64,000 nucleotides of DNA from Phycisphaerae bacterium (GTDB taxonomy: Bacteria > Planctomycetota > Phycisphaerae > UBA1845). The notes under the pieces were generated by a model, which searched no databases, was not told the DNA's origin, and saw only the letters and a list, made by a program, of their open reading frames with translations. Shown in pieces: positions 29,221 to 38,197 of this stretch; position 1 is the first letter of the stretch, and each line of letters starts with the position of its first letter. The stretch covers positions 62,001 through 126,000 of the forward strand of contig JAJDDQ010000021.1 of the NCBI GenBank assembly GCA_029260215.1, read 5' to 3'. Both the position numbers and the translations under genes were made by a program.

Positions 29221-30099
29221 GTGGAACTCACAAAACTGACGAACGATGAATTCCAACGAATTACGAAGATCATTTACGATCATTCGGGAATTCACCTGCC
29301 GGAGCAGAAGCTCTCGTTGTTGAGCAATCGCCTGCGCAAGAGGCTGAGATCGCTGAAGCTGGATAGCTTCGCGGATTATGAAAAGCTCATTTCCAGCCCA
29401 AAAGGCCTGGAAGAGGAGATGCCTCACTTTCTCTCAGCCGTGACTACGAATGAGACCTATTTCTTCAGGAACGAGCAGCTCTGGAAGCTGTTCCATGATG
29501 AGTTGGTTCCGTACGTGGTCGCGCTCAAAGAGGGCAAGAGAAAGGTGTTGAATATCCGCAGCGCAGCCAGCAGTAGCGGCGAAGAAGCCTACACTGCAGC
29601 CATCGCCCTGCGGGAAACTCTGTCCGATTTTGCGTCATGGACCGTCAAGCTGGTGGGCACGGACATCAGTGCGAACATCCTGGCGAAGGCAAAGGCCGGC
29701 AGGTACGGTGAGTACGCTGTGCACAAAATGCAGCCCGCCCAAATCAGACGGTGGTTCAAGAAGGATGGCGAGGAATATGTGTTATGTGACGAGATTCGTC
29801 GCATGGTGCGATTCGAGTTCCACAACCTGCGCGATCCGTTTCCGGCCACACAGTTCGATTTGACCTTCCTGCGCAACGTGCTGATGTATTTCGATAATCC
29901 TATGAAAATACAGGTTCTGGAGGCTGTCTCGGCAGGAATCACGCCGGGCGGATTGCTCATTGTCGGGGACGTGGATCCGATTCGGACGACGGCTGAGCTG
30001 AGCGCAGCCATGCCCTGCGAATTCCAGCGATCCGGTGTCTATCGCAAGCCGGGCGGACCTGCAATCGACCTCAAGAGAGTGCAGGCGGCAGGCGCATGA
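29221..30099 (+). CDS. cheR: chemotaxis protein methyltransferase CheR
   Basis: 292 residues from a GTG at 29221 with AGGAG about 7 bases before it. The N-terminal CheR helical domain (FQRITKIIYDHSGIHLPEQK) precedes the SAM-binding domain with SAASSSGEEAYT and VGTDISANIL, and FLRNVLMYFD near the end. It methylates glutamates of the receptor using S-adenosylmethionine. The stop overlaps the cheA start by 4 bp. Confidence 0.95.
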   Translation: MELTKLTNDEFQRITKIIYDHSGIHLPEQKLSLLSNRLRKRLRSLKLDSFADYEKLISSPKGLEEEMPHFLSAVTTNETYFFRNEQLWKLFHDELVPYVVALKEGKRKVLNIRSAASSSGEEAYTAAIALRETLSDFASWTVKLVGTDISANILAKAKAGRYGEYAVHKMQPAQIRRWFKKDGEEYVLCDEIRRMVRFEFHNLRDPFPATQFDLTFLRNVLMYFDNPMKIQVLEAVSAGITPGGLLIVGDVDPIRTTAELSAAMPCEFQRSGVYRKPGGPAIDLKRVQAAGA

Positions 30100-32993
30100 G
30101 CGACTCCATCGATGTGACAGCCGAACTGCTTTCCGGCTTTCTGGACGAAGCACCGGAATACCTCACGATGCTTGACGAGGGTTTGCTCGCCTTCGAGACA
30201 AAGCTCGTGGACGGTTCGTTCAGCATCGACGACCCCGACGACTACGAGCAGATGAATGCCATCTTCCGTGCCGCTCATTCGCTCAAGGGTCTGGGTGCGG
30301 CTATGGGTTTCGACAAGATTCGCGACCTCACGCATCTCATGGAGACCCTTTTCGACGACATCCGCATGGGCAAGCGAGGCCTCAATGCGCCGGCTTTTGA
30401 GACACTCTTCGGTGTTTTTGACAAGTTGCGCGCGCTCGTGGATGAACTGTCAGTGCCGCCGGATGAGCCGGTCTCCATCGATGATGCGCTGAAATCGCTC
30501 CAGCAAATCCTGGATACACCCTGCGCGGAGGCGAAGGCTTCAGCCGATACCGATGCGCCGGAGGTGCCGGCTGGTGACGGTGCTCCGGAAGTCTCGAAGC
30601 CCGTAAGTCAATCGGAGCCGAAAGAGACCGTGGGCGAAGAATCGAAGGCGATGTTCGATGACCCTGCCCTCGCCCAACTCTTCATCGAAACAAGCACGGA
30701 AACGCTGGACGAACTGAATCAGGGACTGCTGAAGCTCGAGAACCTTCCGGATGACGTTGACCTTCTTAACGAGATATTCCGCCACGCACACAATATCAAA
30801 GGCGCGTCGGGAGCAGCGGGGCTGGATTGCTCGTACCGTCTGACACACGATATGGAGACCGTGCTCGACCGCGTGCGGAACAAGCAGCTTGGTGTCGAGG
30901 GAAATCTCGTCAACGCGCTGTTTTCCGCAGTCGATCGTTTGCGCGAAGACATGGATTTGGTCAAAGAAGGCTGCCTCAATGAGTTGATGGGCAAGTCAGC
31001 GCCAGACATGTTCTCCGAGTGGCTTGGGCAAAGCCGTGAGGCAAGTGGCGACGCTGATGCGCAACCAGAATCATCAGCTCAAATCGCAGAGAGCTTCGGT
31101 GCCGAAACCCTGACAGTGACGATTAGTTTTCCCAAGGGATTTGCCGAAGCCGAAATACAAGCCTATCTCATCCACAACAAGCTTGCAGATATTGGTACTG
31201 TCATTTCGTCCGATCCGGACATTGATGCTCTTGATGGGACAGCCGATGTCGAACGCATGTCGTTCGCGGTCGAAACGAATTGTGACCCGGGAGAGATTAA
31301 GAAACTCATCGGTGCCTTCTCGGTTGAGTCCATCGACGTGTCGAGTAGCGAAGAGGGCGCGGCATCACCTCCCGATGCTCAGGAACTGGAGCAGGCCTCA
31401 CCCGCCGTGCCGACGGCACCCATTGCAGAGGCTCCGAAGCCCGTAGAGTCCCAGCCGAAAAAAACCGCGAGCAGCGAACCCGCGAAGAAATCCAGCGCTG
31501 CCGCCAAGCCTGCCGCGAAGCAACCCGTTGCCAAGGCGAGCGAGACCATTCGCGTCGATCTCGAACGGCTCGATCAACTTCTGAATCTCGGCGGCGAACT
31601 CGTGATCAACAAGGCACGCTTCGGGCAGATTCGGTCGCAGCTCGAACCGGTTTTTTCCAAATCAAATTTACGCTATCTGGTTGACGAGATGGCCGATCGT
31701 CTAGGCCGATTGGACGAGCAGATATCGTCATTCGAGGGGCTTGATGGTGGGGCGCGGTCCATCGCGGAATTGAAGGATACCGTCTCGCACGTGACCAGCG
31801 GGTTTGCGACCGTTCGCGATGTCTTGAGCGAAGTCTACCAGGCTCGTACCGTGATGAGCAGTTTCGCGGAGGCACTTCACGGTTTGGATCGAGTGTCCGA
31901 GGGACTGCAACGCGGAATTATGGAAACGCGCATGGTGGCGGTCGGGCCGTTGTTCCAGCGGTTTAGAAGATCCGTACGCGACATGGCCAAGGCGACCGGT
32001 AAAGAAGTCGAATTGGTATTGCACGGTGAAGCGACCGAACTCGACAAACGCATGATTGACGAACTGGCCGACCCATTGACGCACATGGTGCGCAACAGCG
32101 TCGACCACGGACTGGAGACGCCCGAAGAGCGACTGGAGTGCGGGAAAGACCGAACGGGGCGAGTCGAGTTGAATGCCTATCATCGCGGCAGGCACATATG
32201 CATCGAAGTGCGAGATGATGGGCATGGCGTCAACATTGATGCAGTCCGCGAAAAGATCATCGAACGGGAACTTGCGACATCCGCCCAGGTCGAGCAGCTC
32301 TCCGACAAGGAGGTCATCCAATATGTCTTCAAGCCGGGGTTCTCCACCGCGAAACAGGTAACCGACCTGAGCGGACGCGGTATGGGCATGGACATAGTCG
32401 TCAATAAGATCGAAATGCTCAACGGGACGATTGAGATTGACAGCACGCCCGGACAGGGTGCCAGTGTCGTCATCAAGCTGCCATTGACACTGGCCATAAT
32501 CACCGCCCTGATCGCACGAATCGGCGAGGGTGTCTACGCTGTACCGCTCGATACCGTGTCGGAGATTATTACCGTCAAGCCAGATTCATTGCAATCCATA
32601 CAAGGACGCTGCGCAATACAGGTACGCGATCGCGTCATACCGGTCGCGAGATTCGAGGAGGTCTTCGATCTAGCCGATACAGGGGGCGCTGCGGCCATAT
32701 CCAGCGGCAAGGAATTAACTCTTGTCATTCTTTGTATCCAGAACGACTTCATCGGCCTCGTTGTCGACGAAATGATCGGACAACAGGAAGTTGTCATCAA
32801 GAGTATCGCAGAAAACTACCGCAATGTGACGGGCATCGCCGGAGCATCGATCATGGGCGACGGAAGGGTTTCGCTCATTCTCGACGTCGCAGCCATGATG
32901 ACTATGTTCACCGAAAGGGAATCCAGTGCGAGGCCACCGGCCTCAGCAAGTCAGGCGACGCAGCAGCTTTGCGCCTCGTCGACGGCGTCCTAG
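30096..32993 (+). CDS. cheA: chemotaxis histidine kinase CheA with two HPt domains
   Basis: 965 residues, longer than typical CheA. HPt1 has H61 (AAHSLKGLGAAMGF) and a second HPt has H232 (HAHNIKGASGAAGL). A short P2-like domain (TLTVTISFPKGFAEAEIQ) and a Pro/Ala/Lys-rich linker follow, then dimerisation, ATPase (MVRNSVDHGLETPEER; VRDDGHGVN; GRGMGMDIV) and the CheW-like domain. It phosphorylates CheY and CheB. The two HPt modules differ in sequence, so this is not a simple tandem copy. Start is the ATG in ATGA overlapping cheR. Confidence 0.96.
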   Translation: MSDSIDVTAELLSGFLDEAPEYLTMLDEGLLAFETKLVDGSFSIDDPDDYEQMNAIFRAAHSLKGLGAAMGFDKIRDLTHLMETLFDDIRMGKRGLNAPAFETLFGVFDKLRALVDELSVPPDEPVSIDDALKSLQQILDTPCAEAKASADTDAPEVPAGDGAPEVSKPVSQSEPKETVGEESKAMFDDPALAQLFIETSTETLDELNQGLLKLENLPDDVDLLNEIFRHAHNIKGASGAAGLDCSYRLTHDMETVLDRVRNKQLGVEGNLVNALFSAVDRLREDMDLVKEGCLNELMGKSAPDMFSEWLGQSREASGDADAQPESSAQIAESFGAETLTVTISFPKGFAEAEIQAYLIHNKLADIGTVISSDPDIDALDGTADVERMSFAVETNCDPGEIKKLIGAFSVESIDVSSSEEGAASPPDAQELEQASPAVPTAPIAEAPKPVESQPKKTASSEPAKKSSAAAKPAAKQPVAKASETIRVDLERLDQLLNLGGELVINKARFGQIRSQLEPVFSKSNLRYLVDEMADRLGRLDEQISSFEGLDGGARSIAELKDTVSHVTSGFATVRDVLSEVYQARTVMSSFAEALHGLDRVSEGLQRGIMETRMVAVGPLFQRFRRSVRDMAKATGKEVELVLHGEATELDKRMIDELADPLTHMVRNSVDHGLETPEERLECGKDRTGRVELNAYHRGRHICIEVRDDGHGVNIDAVREKIIERELATSAQVEQLSDKEVIQYVFKPGFSTAKQVTDLSGRGMGMDIVVNKIEMLNGTIEIDSTPGQGASVVIKLPLTLAIITALIARIGEGVYAVPLDTVSEIITVKPDSLQSIQGRCAIQVRDRVIPVARFEEVFDLADTGGAAAISSGKELTLVILCIQNDFIGLVVDEMIGQQEVVIKSIAENYRNVTGIAGASIMGDGRVSLILDVAAMMTMFTERESSARPPASASQATQQLCASSTAS

Positions 32994-33005
32994 AGGGGGG
33001 AATTC

Positions 33006-34205
33006 ATGACCATGCCACAAACGGAACCGCCGCCGACAGATATTGCGGAAGCGCTCCGAACGGTCGCGATCAACGGTGCCTACAACGCCTCTCGCGCACT
33101 CTCGAAGTGGTTCAAACGCGGCGTGCGACTGACCTCCGACGGTTTTCGCAACGTCCCCTTGACCGAACTGTCGTCCGCAGCCGGAGAGCCTGACGAAGTC
33201 GTCGCAGCCATACATCTACAGATGCTGGGCGAGATCGAGGGTGATATTCTGCTCGCCTTCCCCGAACGCGCCGCGCTGCGTTTGGTCGACGCCTTAATCG
33301 AAGCCGAACCTGGCACGAGCAAGGAATTCAACGAACTCGAACAATCCTGCCTCCAGGAAACCGGAAACATCGTCGGCAGTGCGTTTGCGAACAGCCTCGC
33401 GGGTTGGCTGCAACTTCAGACAACACCACAGAGCCCGACGTTCGTGCATGATCTGGCTGCCGCTGTTATTCAACCTCTGATTATTGAACAAGCTGCCCTG
33501 GGCGACAACGCGCTGGTCAGCAGGACCGAATTCGACTTCGGCGGCGACCAGCTTGATTGGCGACTGATCCTGATACCATCTGCCGGTTCGCTGTCAATCA
33601 TGCAGAAAAAGTGCGAAGGCGACGATCACCGCCAACACGCTCTTCAGACTATCGCCATCAATGGCGCATTCGATGCGTCACGTGCTATGTCCAAATGGCT
33701 TCGTCGCGGTGTACGACTCCATACTGAGGGGTTCTCACGCATCCCGTTGCGAGAAGCAAGCCCGCCCGCTGAGTCGGACGATCCCGTCGTGGCGCTGCAC
33801 ACGGCGCTGGAACACCAGCTCCACGGCCACACACTCGTGGTCATGGATGTCCCAGTCGCAATGCAGCTCGTTGATGTTATCTGTCAACTGGAACCCGGTA
33901 CCACCACCGAGCTGGACGAAATGAGTCGGTCGTGCCTGATGGAAACGTGCAACATCGTCAGTAGCTCGTTTATCAACAGTTGGGCGAAATGGCTTGAAAT
34001 TCACACAGTGCCCGGGCCACCGGAGCTAATCGTTGACATGCCGGAAGCCGTGCTCCAATCCGTATTGGTCGAGCAGGCGATGGCGAGTGATGAGGTGTTC
34101 CTTGCCAAGACAGAATTCAGTATAGACGGCAACTGGCTCGAATGGCAATTCTACCTGTTGCCGTCTGCGGCGTCGTTGAGATTAATCGAGTCTTCGTGTT
34201 CCTGA
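33006..34205 (+). CDS. double CheC-type CheY phosphatase fusion
   Basis: 399 residues, about twice normal CheC. Two similar halves (1-200 and 215-399) each contain a CheC-like repeat pair: NGAYNASRALSKWF and NGAFDASRAMSKWL align to the first CheC site but lack its glutamate, while QETGNIVGSAFANSL and METCNIVSSSFINSW keep the E..N pair of the second site. CheC removes phosphate from CheY-P and is activated by CheD, which is encoded next. With one intact active site per half, the fusion would bear two sites per chain. The start at 33006 follows AGGGGGG. Confidence 0.85.
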   Translation: MTMPQTEPPPTDIAEALRTVAINGAYNASRALSKWFKRGVRLTSDGFRNVPLTELSSAAGEPDEVVAAIHLQMLGEIEGDILLAFPERAALRLVDALIEAEPGTSKEFNELEQSCLQETGNIVGSAFANSLAGWLQLQTTPQSPTFVHDLAAAVIQPLIIEQAALGDNALVSRTEFDFGGDQLDWRLILIPSAGSLSIMQKKCEGDDHRQHALQTIAINGAFDASRAMSKWLRRGVRLHTEGFSRIPLREASPPAESDDPVVALHTALEHQLHGHTLVVMDVPVAMQLVDVICQLEPGTTTELDEMSRSCLMETCNIVSSSFINSWAKWLEIHTVPGPPELIVDMPEAVLQSVLVEQAMASDEVFLAKTEFSIDGNWLEWQFYLLPSAASLRLIESSCS

Positions 34206-34214
34206 GATTCACGA

Positions 34215-34682
34215 ATGAGCCAAATGCATTCAATAGGCATCGCCGGACTGAAAGTAGTCGCGCAACCTGACACGTTGCGGACAACGCTCGGTTCGTGTGT
34301 CGGCGTCGCAATCTATGACCGCGTCGCCAAAATCGGTGGGATGGTACATGTCATGCTTCCTTCGTCCGAATCGGGACAGGGAGACCCCGGCAAGTTCGCC
34401 GATACTGCGGTCGACACGCTTCTTGATGAAGTTGTCAGTGCAGGCTGCAAAAAAGAACGGCTCTCAGCCAAACTCGCCGGCGGAGCCTCCATGTTCGGGC
34501 CTGCGAAGGCCAACGGACTGGGCGACCGAAACGTGCAGGCCGTCCAGGAGAGGCTGGCCAAACACGGCGTGAAGATCGTCGCGAAAGAGGTTGGCGGTCA
34601 AAAAGGTCGCAAGATGATGCTTACGCCCGCAACCGGCGAAGTCGAAGTACAGATCATCGGGGCGGAGCCTACCGTCATTTAA
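34215..34682 (+). CDS. cheD: chemotaxis receptor glutamine deamidase CheD
   Basis: 155 residues. The catalytic cysteine (TLGSCVGV, C28) and histidine (GGMVHVMLP, H45) are in place, and the KLAGGASMF loop is typical. CheD deamidates receptor glutamines and binds CheC. It sits 9 bp after the double CheC gene and 10 bp before cheY, as expected for a CheC/CheD module. Confidence 0.95.
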   Translation: MSQMHSIGIAGLKVVAQPDTLRTTLGSCVGVAIYDRVAKIGGMVHVMLPSSESGQGDPGKFADTAVDTLLDEVVSAGCKKERLSAKLAGGASMFGPAKANGLGDRNVQAVQERLAKHGVKIVAKEVGGQKGRKMMLTPATGEVEVQIIGAEPTVI

Positions 34683-34692
34683 GGAGACAAAT

Positions 34693-35058
34693 GTGTCCAG
34701 TCGCGTACTTGTTGTGGATGATGCCATTTTCATGAGACACATGATCAAGGGCATCCTCACCGAACTGGGTCACGAAATCGTGGGCGAAGCCAGCGATGGT
34801 GACGAAGCGTGTGATCGCTACACAGAACTGAAACCCGATTTGGTCACGATGGACCTCGTCATGCCCAAAATGGGTGGGCTTGATGCGCTGAAGAAAATTC
34901 GGGAAGGGGACGGGAACGCCAAGGTCATCGTGATCAGCGCGCTCGATCAGAGGCAGCCGCTCATGGATGCGCTCAAGCACGGTGCTGCCGACTATGTCGT
35001 AAAACCCTTTGAAAAGCAGAGAGTGGAAGAAGCCATCAACCGAGTGCTGGCTGGCTGA
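34693..35058 (+). CDS. cheY: response regulator CheY
   Basis: 121 residues from a GTG (AAGGAG upstream). Single receiver domain with the acidic pair DD at 9-10, phospho-acceptor D54 (VTMDLVMPKMGG), Ser/Thr position ISA and Lys in VVKPF. No output domain. It would carry the signal to the flagellar motor and be dephosphorylated by the double CheC or CheX. Its last 23 bp overlap the opposing cheB. Confidence 0.95.
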   Translation: MSSRVLVVDDAIFMRHMIKGILTELGHEIVGEASDGDEACDRYTELKPDLVTMDLVMPKMGGLDALKKIREGDGNAKVIVISALDQRQPLMDALKHGAADYVVKPFEKQRVEEAINRVLAG

Positions 35059-36115
35059 CTTTTATCTTCTTGAGTGATCGTTCGAGGCATCTCAGAATAT
35101 CGTTCAGCGGAACGATGTGATCCACGAATCCCGTTTCAGCCGCCGCCTTGGGCATGCCGTACACGATACTGGTCTCTTGATCCTGCGCGATCGTTATGCC
35201 ACCCTGCTCCTTGAGCATGCGCACACCCACCGCACCGTCAAAACCCATCCCCGTCATCACAACGCCGATCGCCGACGATCCCACCGTCGATGCCAGTGAC
35301 TCAAAGAGCACATCGACCGACGGGCGAAAGCCTGAAACCTTCGGGCCAGTGTCGATGTGTGCGATCAATGAGCCGGCCCGCCGACGAACCTGAACATGCT
35401 TGTCACCCGGAGCGATCAGCACGCGACCCGGTATCAACTTGTCTCCCTCGGACGCCTCTTTGACTTCGACTTTGGATTCCGCATTCAGGCGCTTCGCGAA
35501 AGGCCCGGTGAATTCAGCCAACATGTGTTGCGTCACAACCATCGCGGGAAAATTCTTCGGAATACAGGGGATGAGCTTGTGCAGTGTCGCCGGCCCGCCC
35601 GTGCTGATCCCGATCCCGATCACGATGTTCGGATCCACACAGGAATCCGTTTCGGGCTTCAGAATGTTTCCCAGAGCGCTGCCGTTCTTGCCCAGCGTCG
35701 CCCGGTTGGAAGCGGCTGCGGCGCGAACCGTATCCACAATTTTCGTCCGGAACGATTCAAGCGATGTGGACTTGTCGCCCAGCGGCTTGGCCACGTAGTC
35801 CACCGCCCCCAATCGCATCGCATCGAGCGTCGCTTTCGCGCCCGCCTGCGTCTTGGTCGAGACCATGACGATTGGCATCGGTTTTTTCTGCATAATCGTT
35901 TCGAGCACTTCCAGGCCCGTGATACCCGGCATCTCGATGTCCAGCGTGACAACGTCGGGCGAATGCTGCTCGATCTTCTTCAGCCCTTCCTGACCGTTCT
36001 GGGCTGTCGCAACGACTTCGATGTCATCCTGAGACGACAAAGCACTGCGCAGCATGCTCCGCATAAAGACCGAATCATCGACCACCAGAACCCGAATCAC
36101 TTTTTCACCAGGCAT
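35036..36115 (-). CDS. cheB: chemotaxis methylesterase CheB
   Basis: 359 residues. The receiver domain has phospho-acceptor D59 (VVTLDIEMPGITG) and the C-terminal methylesterase carries GISTGGPATL (catalytic Ser), TQHM (His) and MTGMGFDGAVG (Asp region). It hydrolyses receptor methyl-esters. Unusually it is transcribed against the rest of the locus, and its 3' end overlaps cheY by 23 bp. Confidence 0.95.
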   Translation of the reverse strand: MPGEKVIRVLVVDDSVFMRSMLRSALSSQDDIEVVATAQNGQEGLKKIEQHSPDVVTLDIEMPGITGLEVLETIMQKKPMPIVMVSTKTQAGAKATLDAMRLGAVDYVAKPLGDKSTSLESFRTKIVDTVRAAAASNRATLGKNGSALGNILKPETDSCVDPNIVIGIGISTGGPATLHKLIPCIPKNFPAMVVTQHMLAEFTGPFAKRLNAESKVEVKEASEGDKLIPGRVLIAPGDKHVQVRRRAGSLIAHIDTGPKVSGFRPSVDVLFESLASTVGSSAIGVVMTGMGFDGAVGVRMLKEQGGITIAQDQETSIVYGMPKAAAETGFVDHIVPLNDILRCLERSLKKIKVSQPALG

Positions 36116-36406
36116 CAGATTTCATCCGTCTTTGTTCGCGCACGAGCAAAAAAAAACGCGATCAATCCCGAGTTTCAACGAGCGGCAGTCACACGTGGAA
36201 TTACTTCGCAATCCCCGTCACGTGTAATATCGGACTCGTCACAGCCTTTCGTGAGTTGTGCTTGGCGATGATGTTGCAAATAGGTGTAAACACCCCCGGA
36301 GCCTGATACGCCAAACCGGTTGGCGGTCTGGCCGTTTGATGCGGATCGCCCGACCGCGATGCCGATAAATACCCGTTGCCCAAACCCGTCACCACGAGAG
36401 AAACCG

Positions 36407-37441
36407 ATGCGCGCGTTTGTCACCGGTGCAACCGGATTCCTGGGCCGCCGGCTGGTCGATCGCCTTCTAGCCGACGGCCACAACGTTACTGCCCTCGTTC
36501 GCAGCCACGAACACGGGCTGCCAAGCGCCGTGACAACCATTCCAGGCCAACTGCCCGACGACGCTGACGCACTCGATACCGGGCTAGCGCGCATTGACGT
36601 CATTTTTCATCTGGCCGCGTTCGTTTCGTTCGATCCCCACCAATCGGATCGCCTCCTGCACGTCAACGCAGAAGGCACGCGGGTTATTCTGAGTGCTGCC
36701 CGTGATGCCGGCGTCGCGAAAACCGTTGTTGTAAGCAGTGCCTGTACGATCGGTCTTGCGCGGCGGTCGAATAGCCTTCTTGATGAATCCACACCGACCA
36801 ACCCCACACTCCTACAGCGAAACCCCTACATGTGCAGTAAATGCGCAGCCGAGGCGTACGCGATCGAAGCCGCCGCAAAAGGGCTGAACGTAATCATCGT
36901 CAACCCCACAACGGTCTTCGGGCCGGGTGATCGATCCTTGAATTCCGGCACGCTCGTGAAACAGGTGGCTGAATCCGCCGTCGTGCCCGTGCCCGCGGGC
37001 GGGTCGAACGTCGTTAATATCGACGACGTGATCGAGGGCATACTGGCTGCCGCGTGCAAGGGTCAACCCGGCGCACGCTACATTCTCGGCGGTGAGAATC
37101 TGTATTTCAGCGAGATCTATCGTCAGATCGCCAACGTGGTCGGTCGCGCGCCGTTGTTTGTGTCCGTGCCTCGCTTCGCGAAACCCGCGATGACAGCACT
37201 GGCATGGGCGATTCAGCGAATCACCGGCAGCCGCCTAATCACGCCGCAAATCGTTGCCGATACATTCGCATTCAAGTTTTTTTCCAGCGCACGAGCCGAA
37301 CGCGAACTCGGATGGAAGGCTCGGCGCACATTCTCCGACACGCTGGCAGCGGCATGGGACTATTACCAACGCGAAGGACTGATCAAGACGCCGACCCGGA
37401 CGACCGCATGGTCTCCGGCGCCCCCACGGCGATCGACGTAA
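36407..37441 (+). CDS. NAD-dependent epimerase/reductase (HpnA/DFR-like)
   Basis: 344 residues from the ATG at 36407 (GAGAG 8 bases before it). Extended SDR with VTGATGFLGRRL, HLAAFVSF, SACTIGL, the catalytic YMCSK (YxxxK) and NPTTVFGPGD. Its layout resembles dihydroflavonol-reductase-like and hopanoid-associated sugar epimerase proteins. A methyltransferase gene overlaps its last 34 bp and a B12/radical SAM gene follows, so a lipid or sugar modification pathway is plausible. Substrate unknown. Confidence 0.8.
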   Translation: MRAFVTGATGFLGRRLVDRLLADGHNVTALVRSHEHGLPSAVTTIPGQLPDDADALDTGLARIDVIFHLAAFVSFDPHQSDRLLHVNAEGTRVILSAARDAGVAKTVVVSSACTIGLARRSNSLLDESTPTNPTLLQRNPYMCSKCAAEAYAIEAAAKGLNVIIVNPTTVFGPGDRSLNSGTLVKQVAESAVVPVPAGGSNVVNIDDVIEGILAAACKGQPGARYILGGENLYFSEIYRQIANVVGRAPLFVSVPRFAKPAMTALAWAIQRITGSRLITPQIVADTFAFKFFSSARAERELGWKARRTFSDTLAAAWDYYQREGLIKTPTRTTAWSPAPPRRST

Positions 37442-38193
37442 AACGCGCCAACCGCAAACTTTACGATGCTGTGGCTTCGGACTATGAAGCCATCGACGGG
37501 CGACGCGATCAATCGCTGTCCGCCTGGATTCGCCGACAGCTCCGCCAATTGGCCACCAAACACGGTGCCGGTCGTATTCTCGATCTTGGGGCCGGCTCCG
37601 GTTTGATTACGCGTCAGGCGCGGGGCATCTTCCGGGAAACCGTGGCGCTCGATCTTTCCCCGAGCATTCTCGCAGCGGCGAAGGATATCGCCCATCGCCG
37701 CATCGCCGCCGACACCGACGCGCTCCCGTTCGCCGATCAATCCTTCAACGTCGTGACCTGTTTCGCCGTTCTGCACCATCTTTACGACACGGCGGCGCTG
37801 GCTGACGAAGTGGCGCGCGTGCTCAAGCCGGGTGGGGCGTTCTGGTCGGATCACGACATGGACGCAGCCTTCCACAATCGTTTCCGCTGGCCTTTGACCG
37901 TCTACCGGCGCATGCGTGCAGCCGAGGCAAAGTACACAGCCGTCGACGGCATCGACGAAAAAACCTACGAATTGGCGGAATTTCGAGAAAACGGCGTCGA
38001 TTCCGACCGATTCGCGCGGCAGCTCCGCAACGCCCACCTGTCGCCGCAAGTAAATTTTCATTGGTTCGGTCTGACCGGATTGACCGATCGGTTGTTCCGC
38101 GATCGCCGTCACCGTCGGGGATGGGCACCGCTGCTGTCTGTTGTAGCCGTCAAACCCAGGACGGAACGTCGCATGTTTGGAAAGAAAGGTTGA
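37408..38193 (+). CDS. class I SAM-dependent methyltransferase
   Basis: 261 residues from the ATG at 37408. SAM site LDLGAGSGLITRQA, the acidic loop VALDLSPSIL, DALPFADQSFNVVTCFAVLHHL and EVARVLKPGG follow the UbiE/Coq5-like plan. The C-terminal 100 residues are Arg-rich and family-variable. It overlaps the epimerase gene by 34 bp and is 4 bp before the radical SAM gene, so the three are translationally coupled. Confidence 0.85.
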   Translation: MVSGAPTAIDVKRANRKLYDAVASDYEAIDGRRDQSLSAWIRRQLRQLATKHGAGRILDLGAGSGLITRQARGIFRETVALDLSPSILAAAKDIAHRRIAADTDALPFADQSFNVVTCFAVLHHLYDTAALADEVARVLKPGGAFWSDHDMDAAFHNRFRWPLTVYRRMRAAEAKYTAVDGIDEKTYELAEFRENGVDSDRFARQLRNAHLSPQVNFHWFGLTGLTDRLFRDRRHRRGWAPLLSVVAVKPRTERRMFGKKG

Positions 38194-38197
38194 ATTT

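Noticed and set aside
36359-36366. GCCGATAA, an exact match to the sigma-28 -10 element, upstream of the epimerase gene.
   Set aside because: No TAAA-like -35 is found at the right distance, and the downstream gene is not flagellar. Likely chance.
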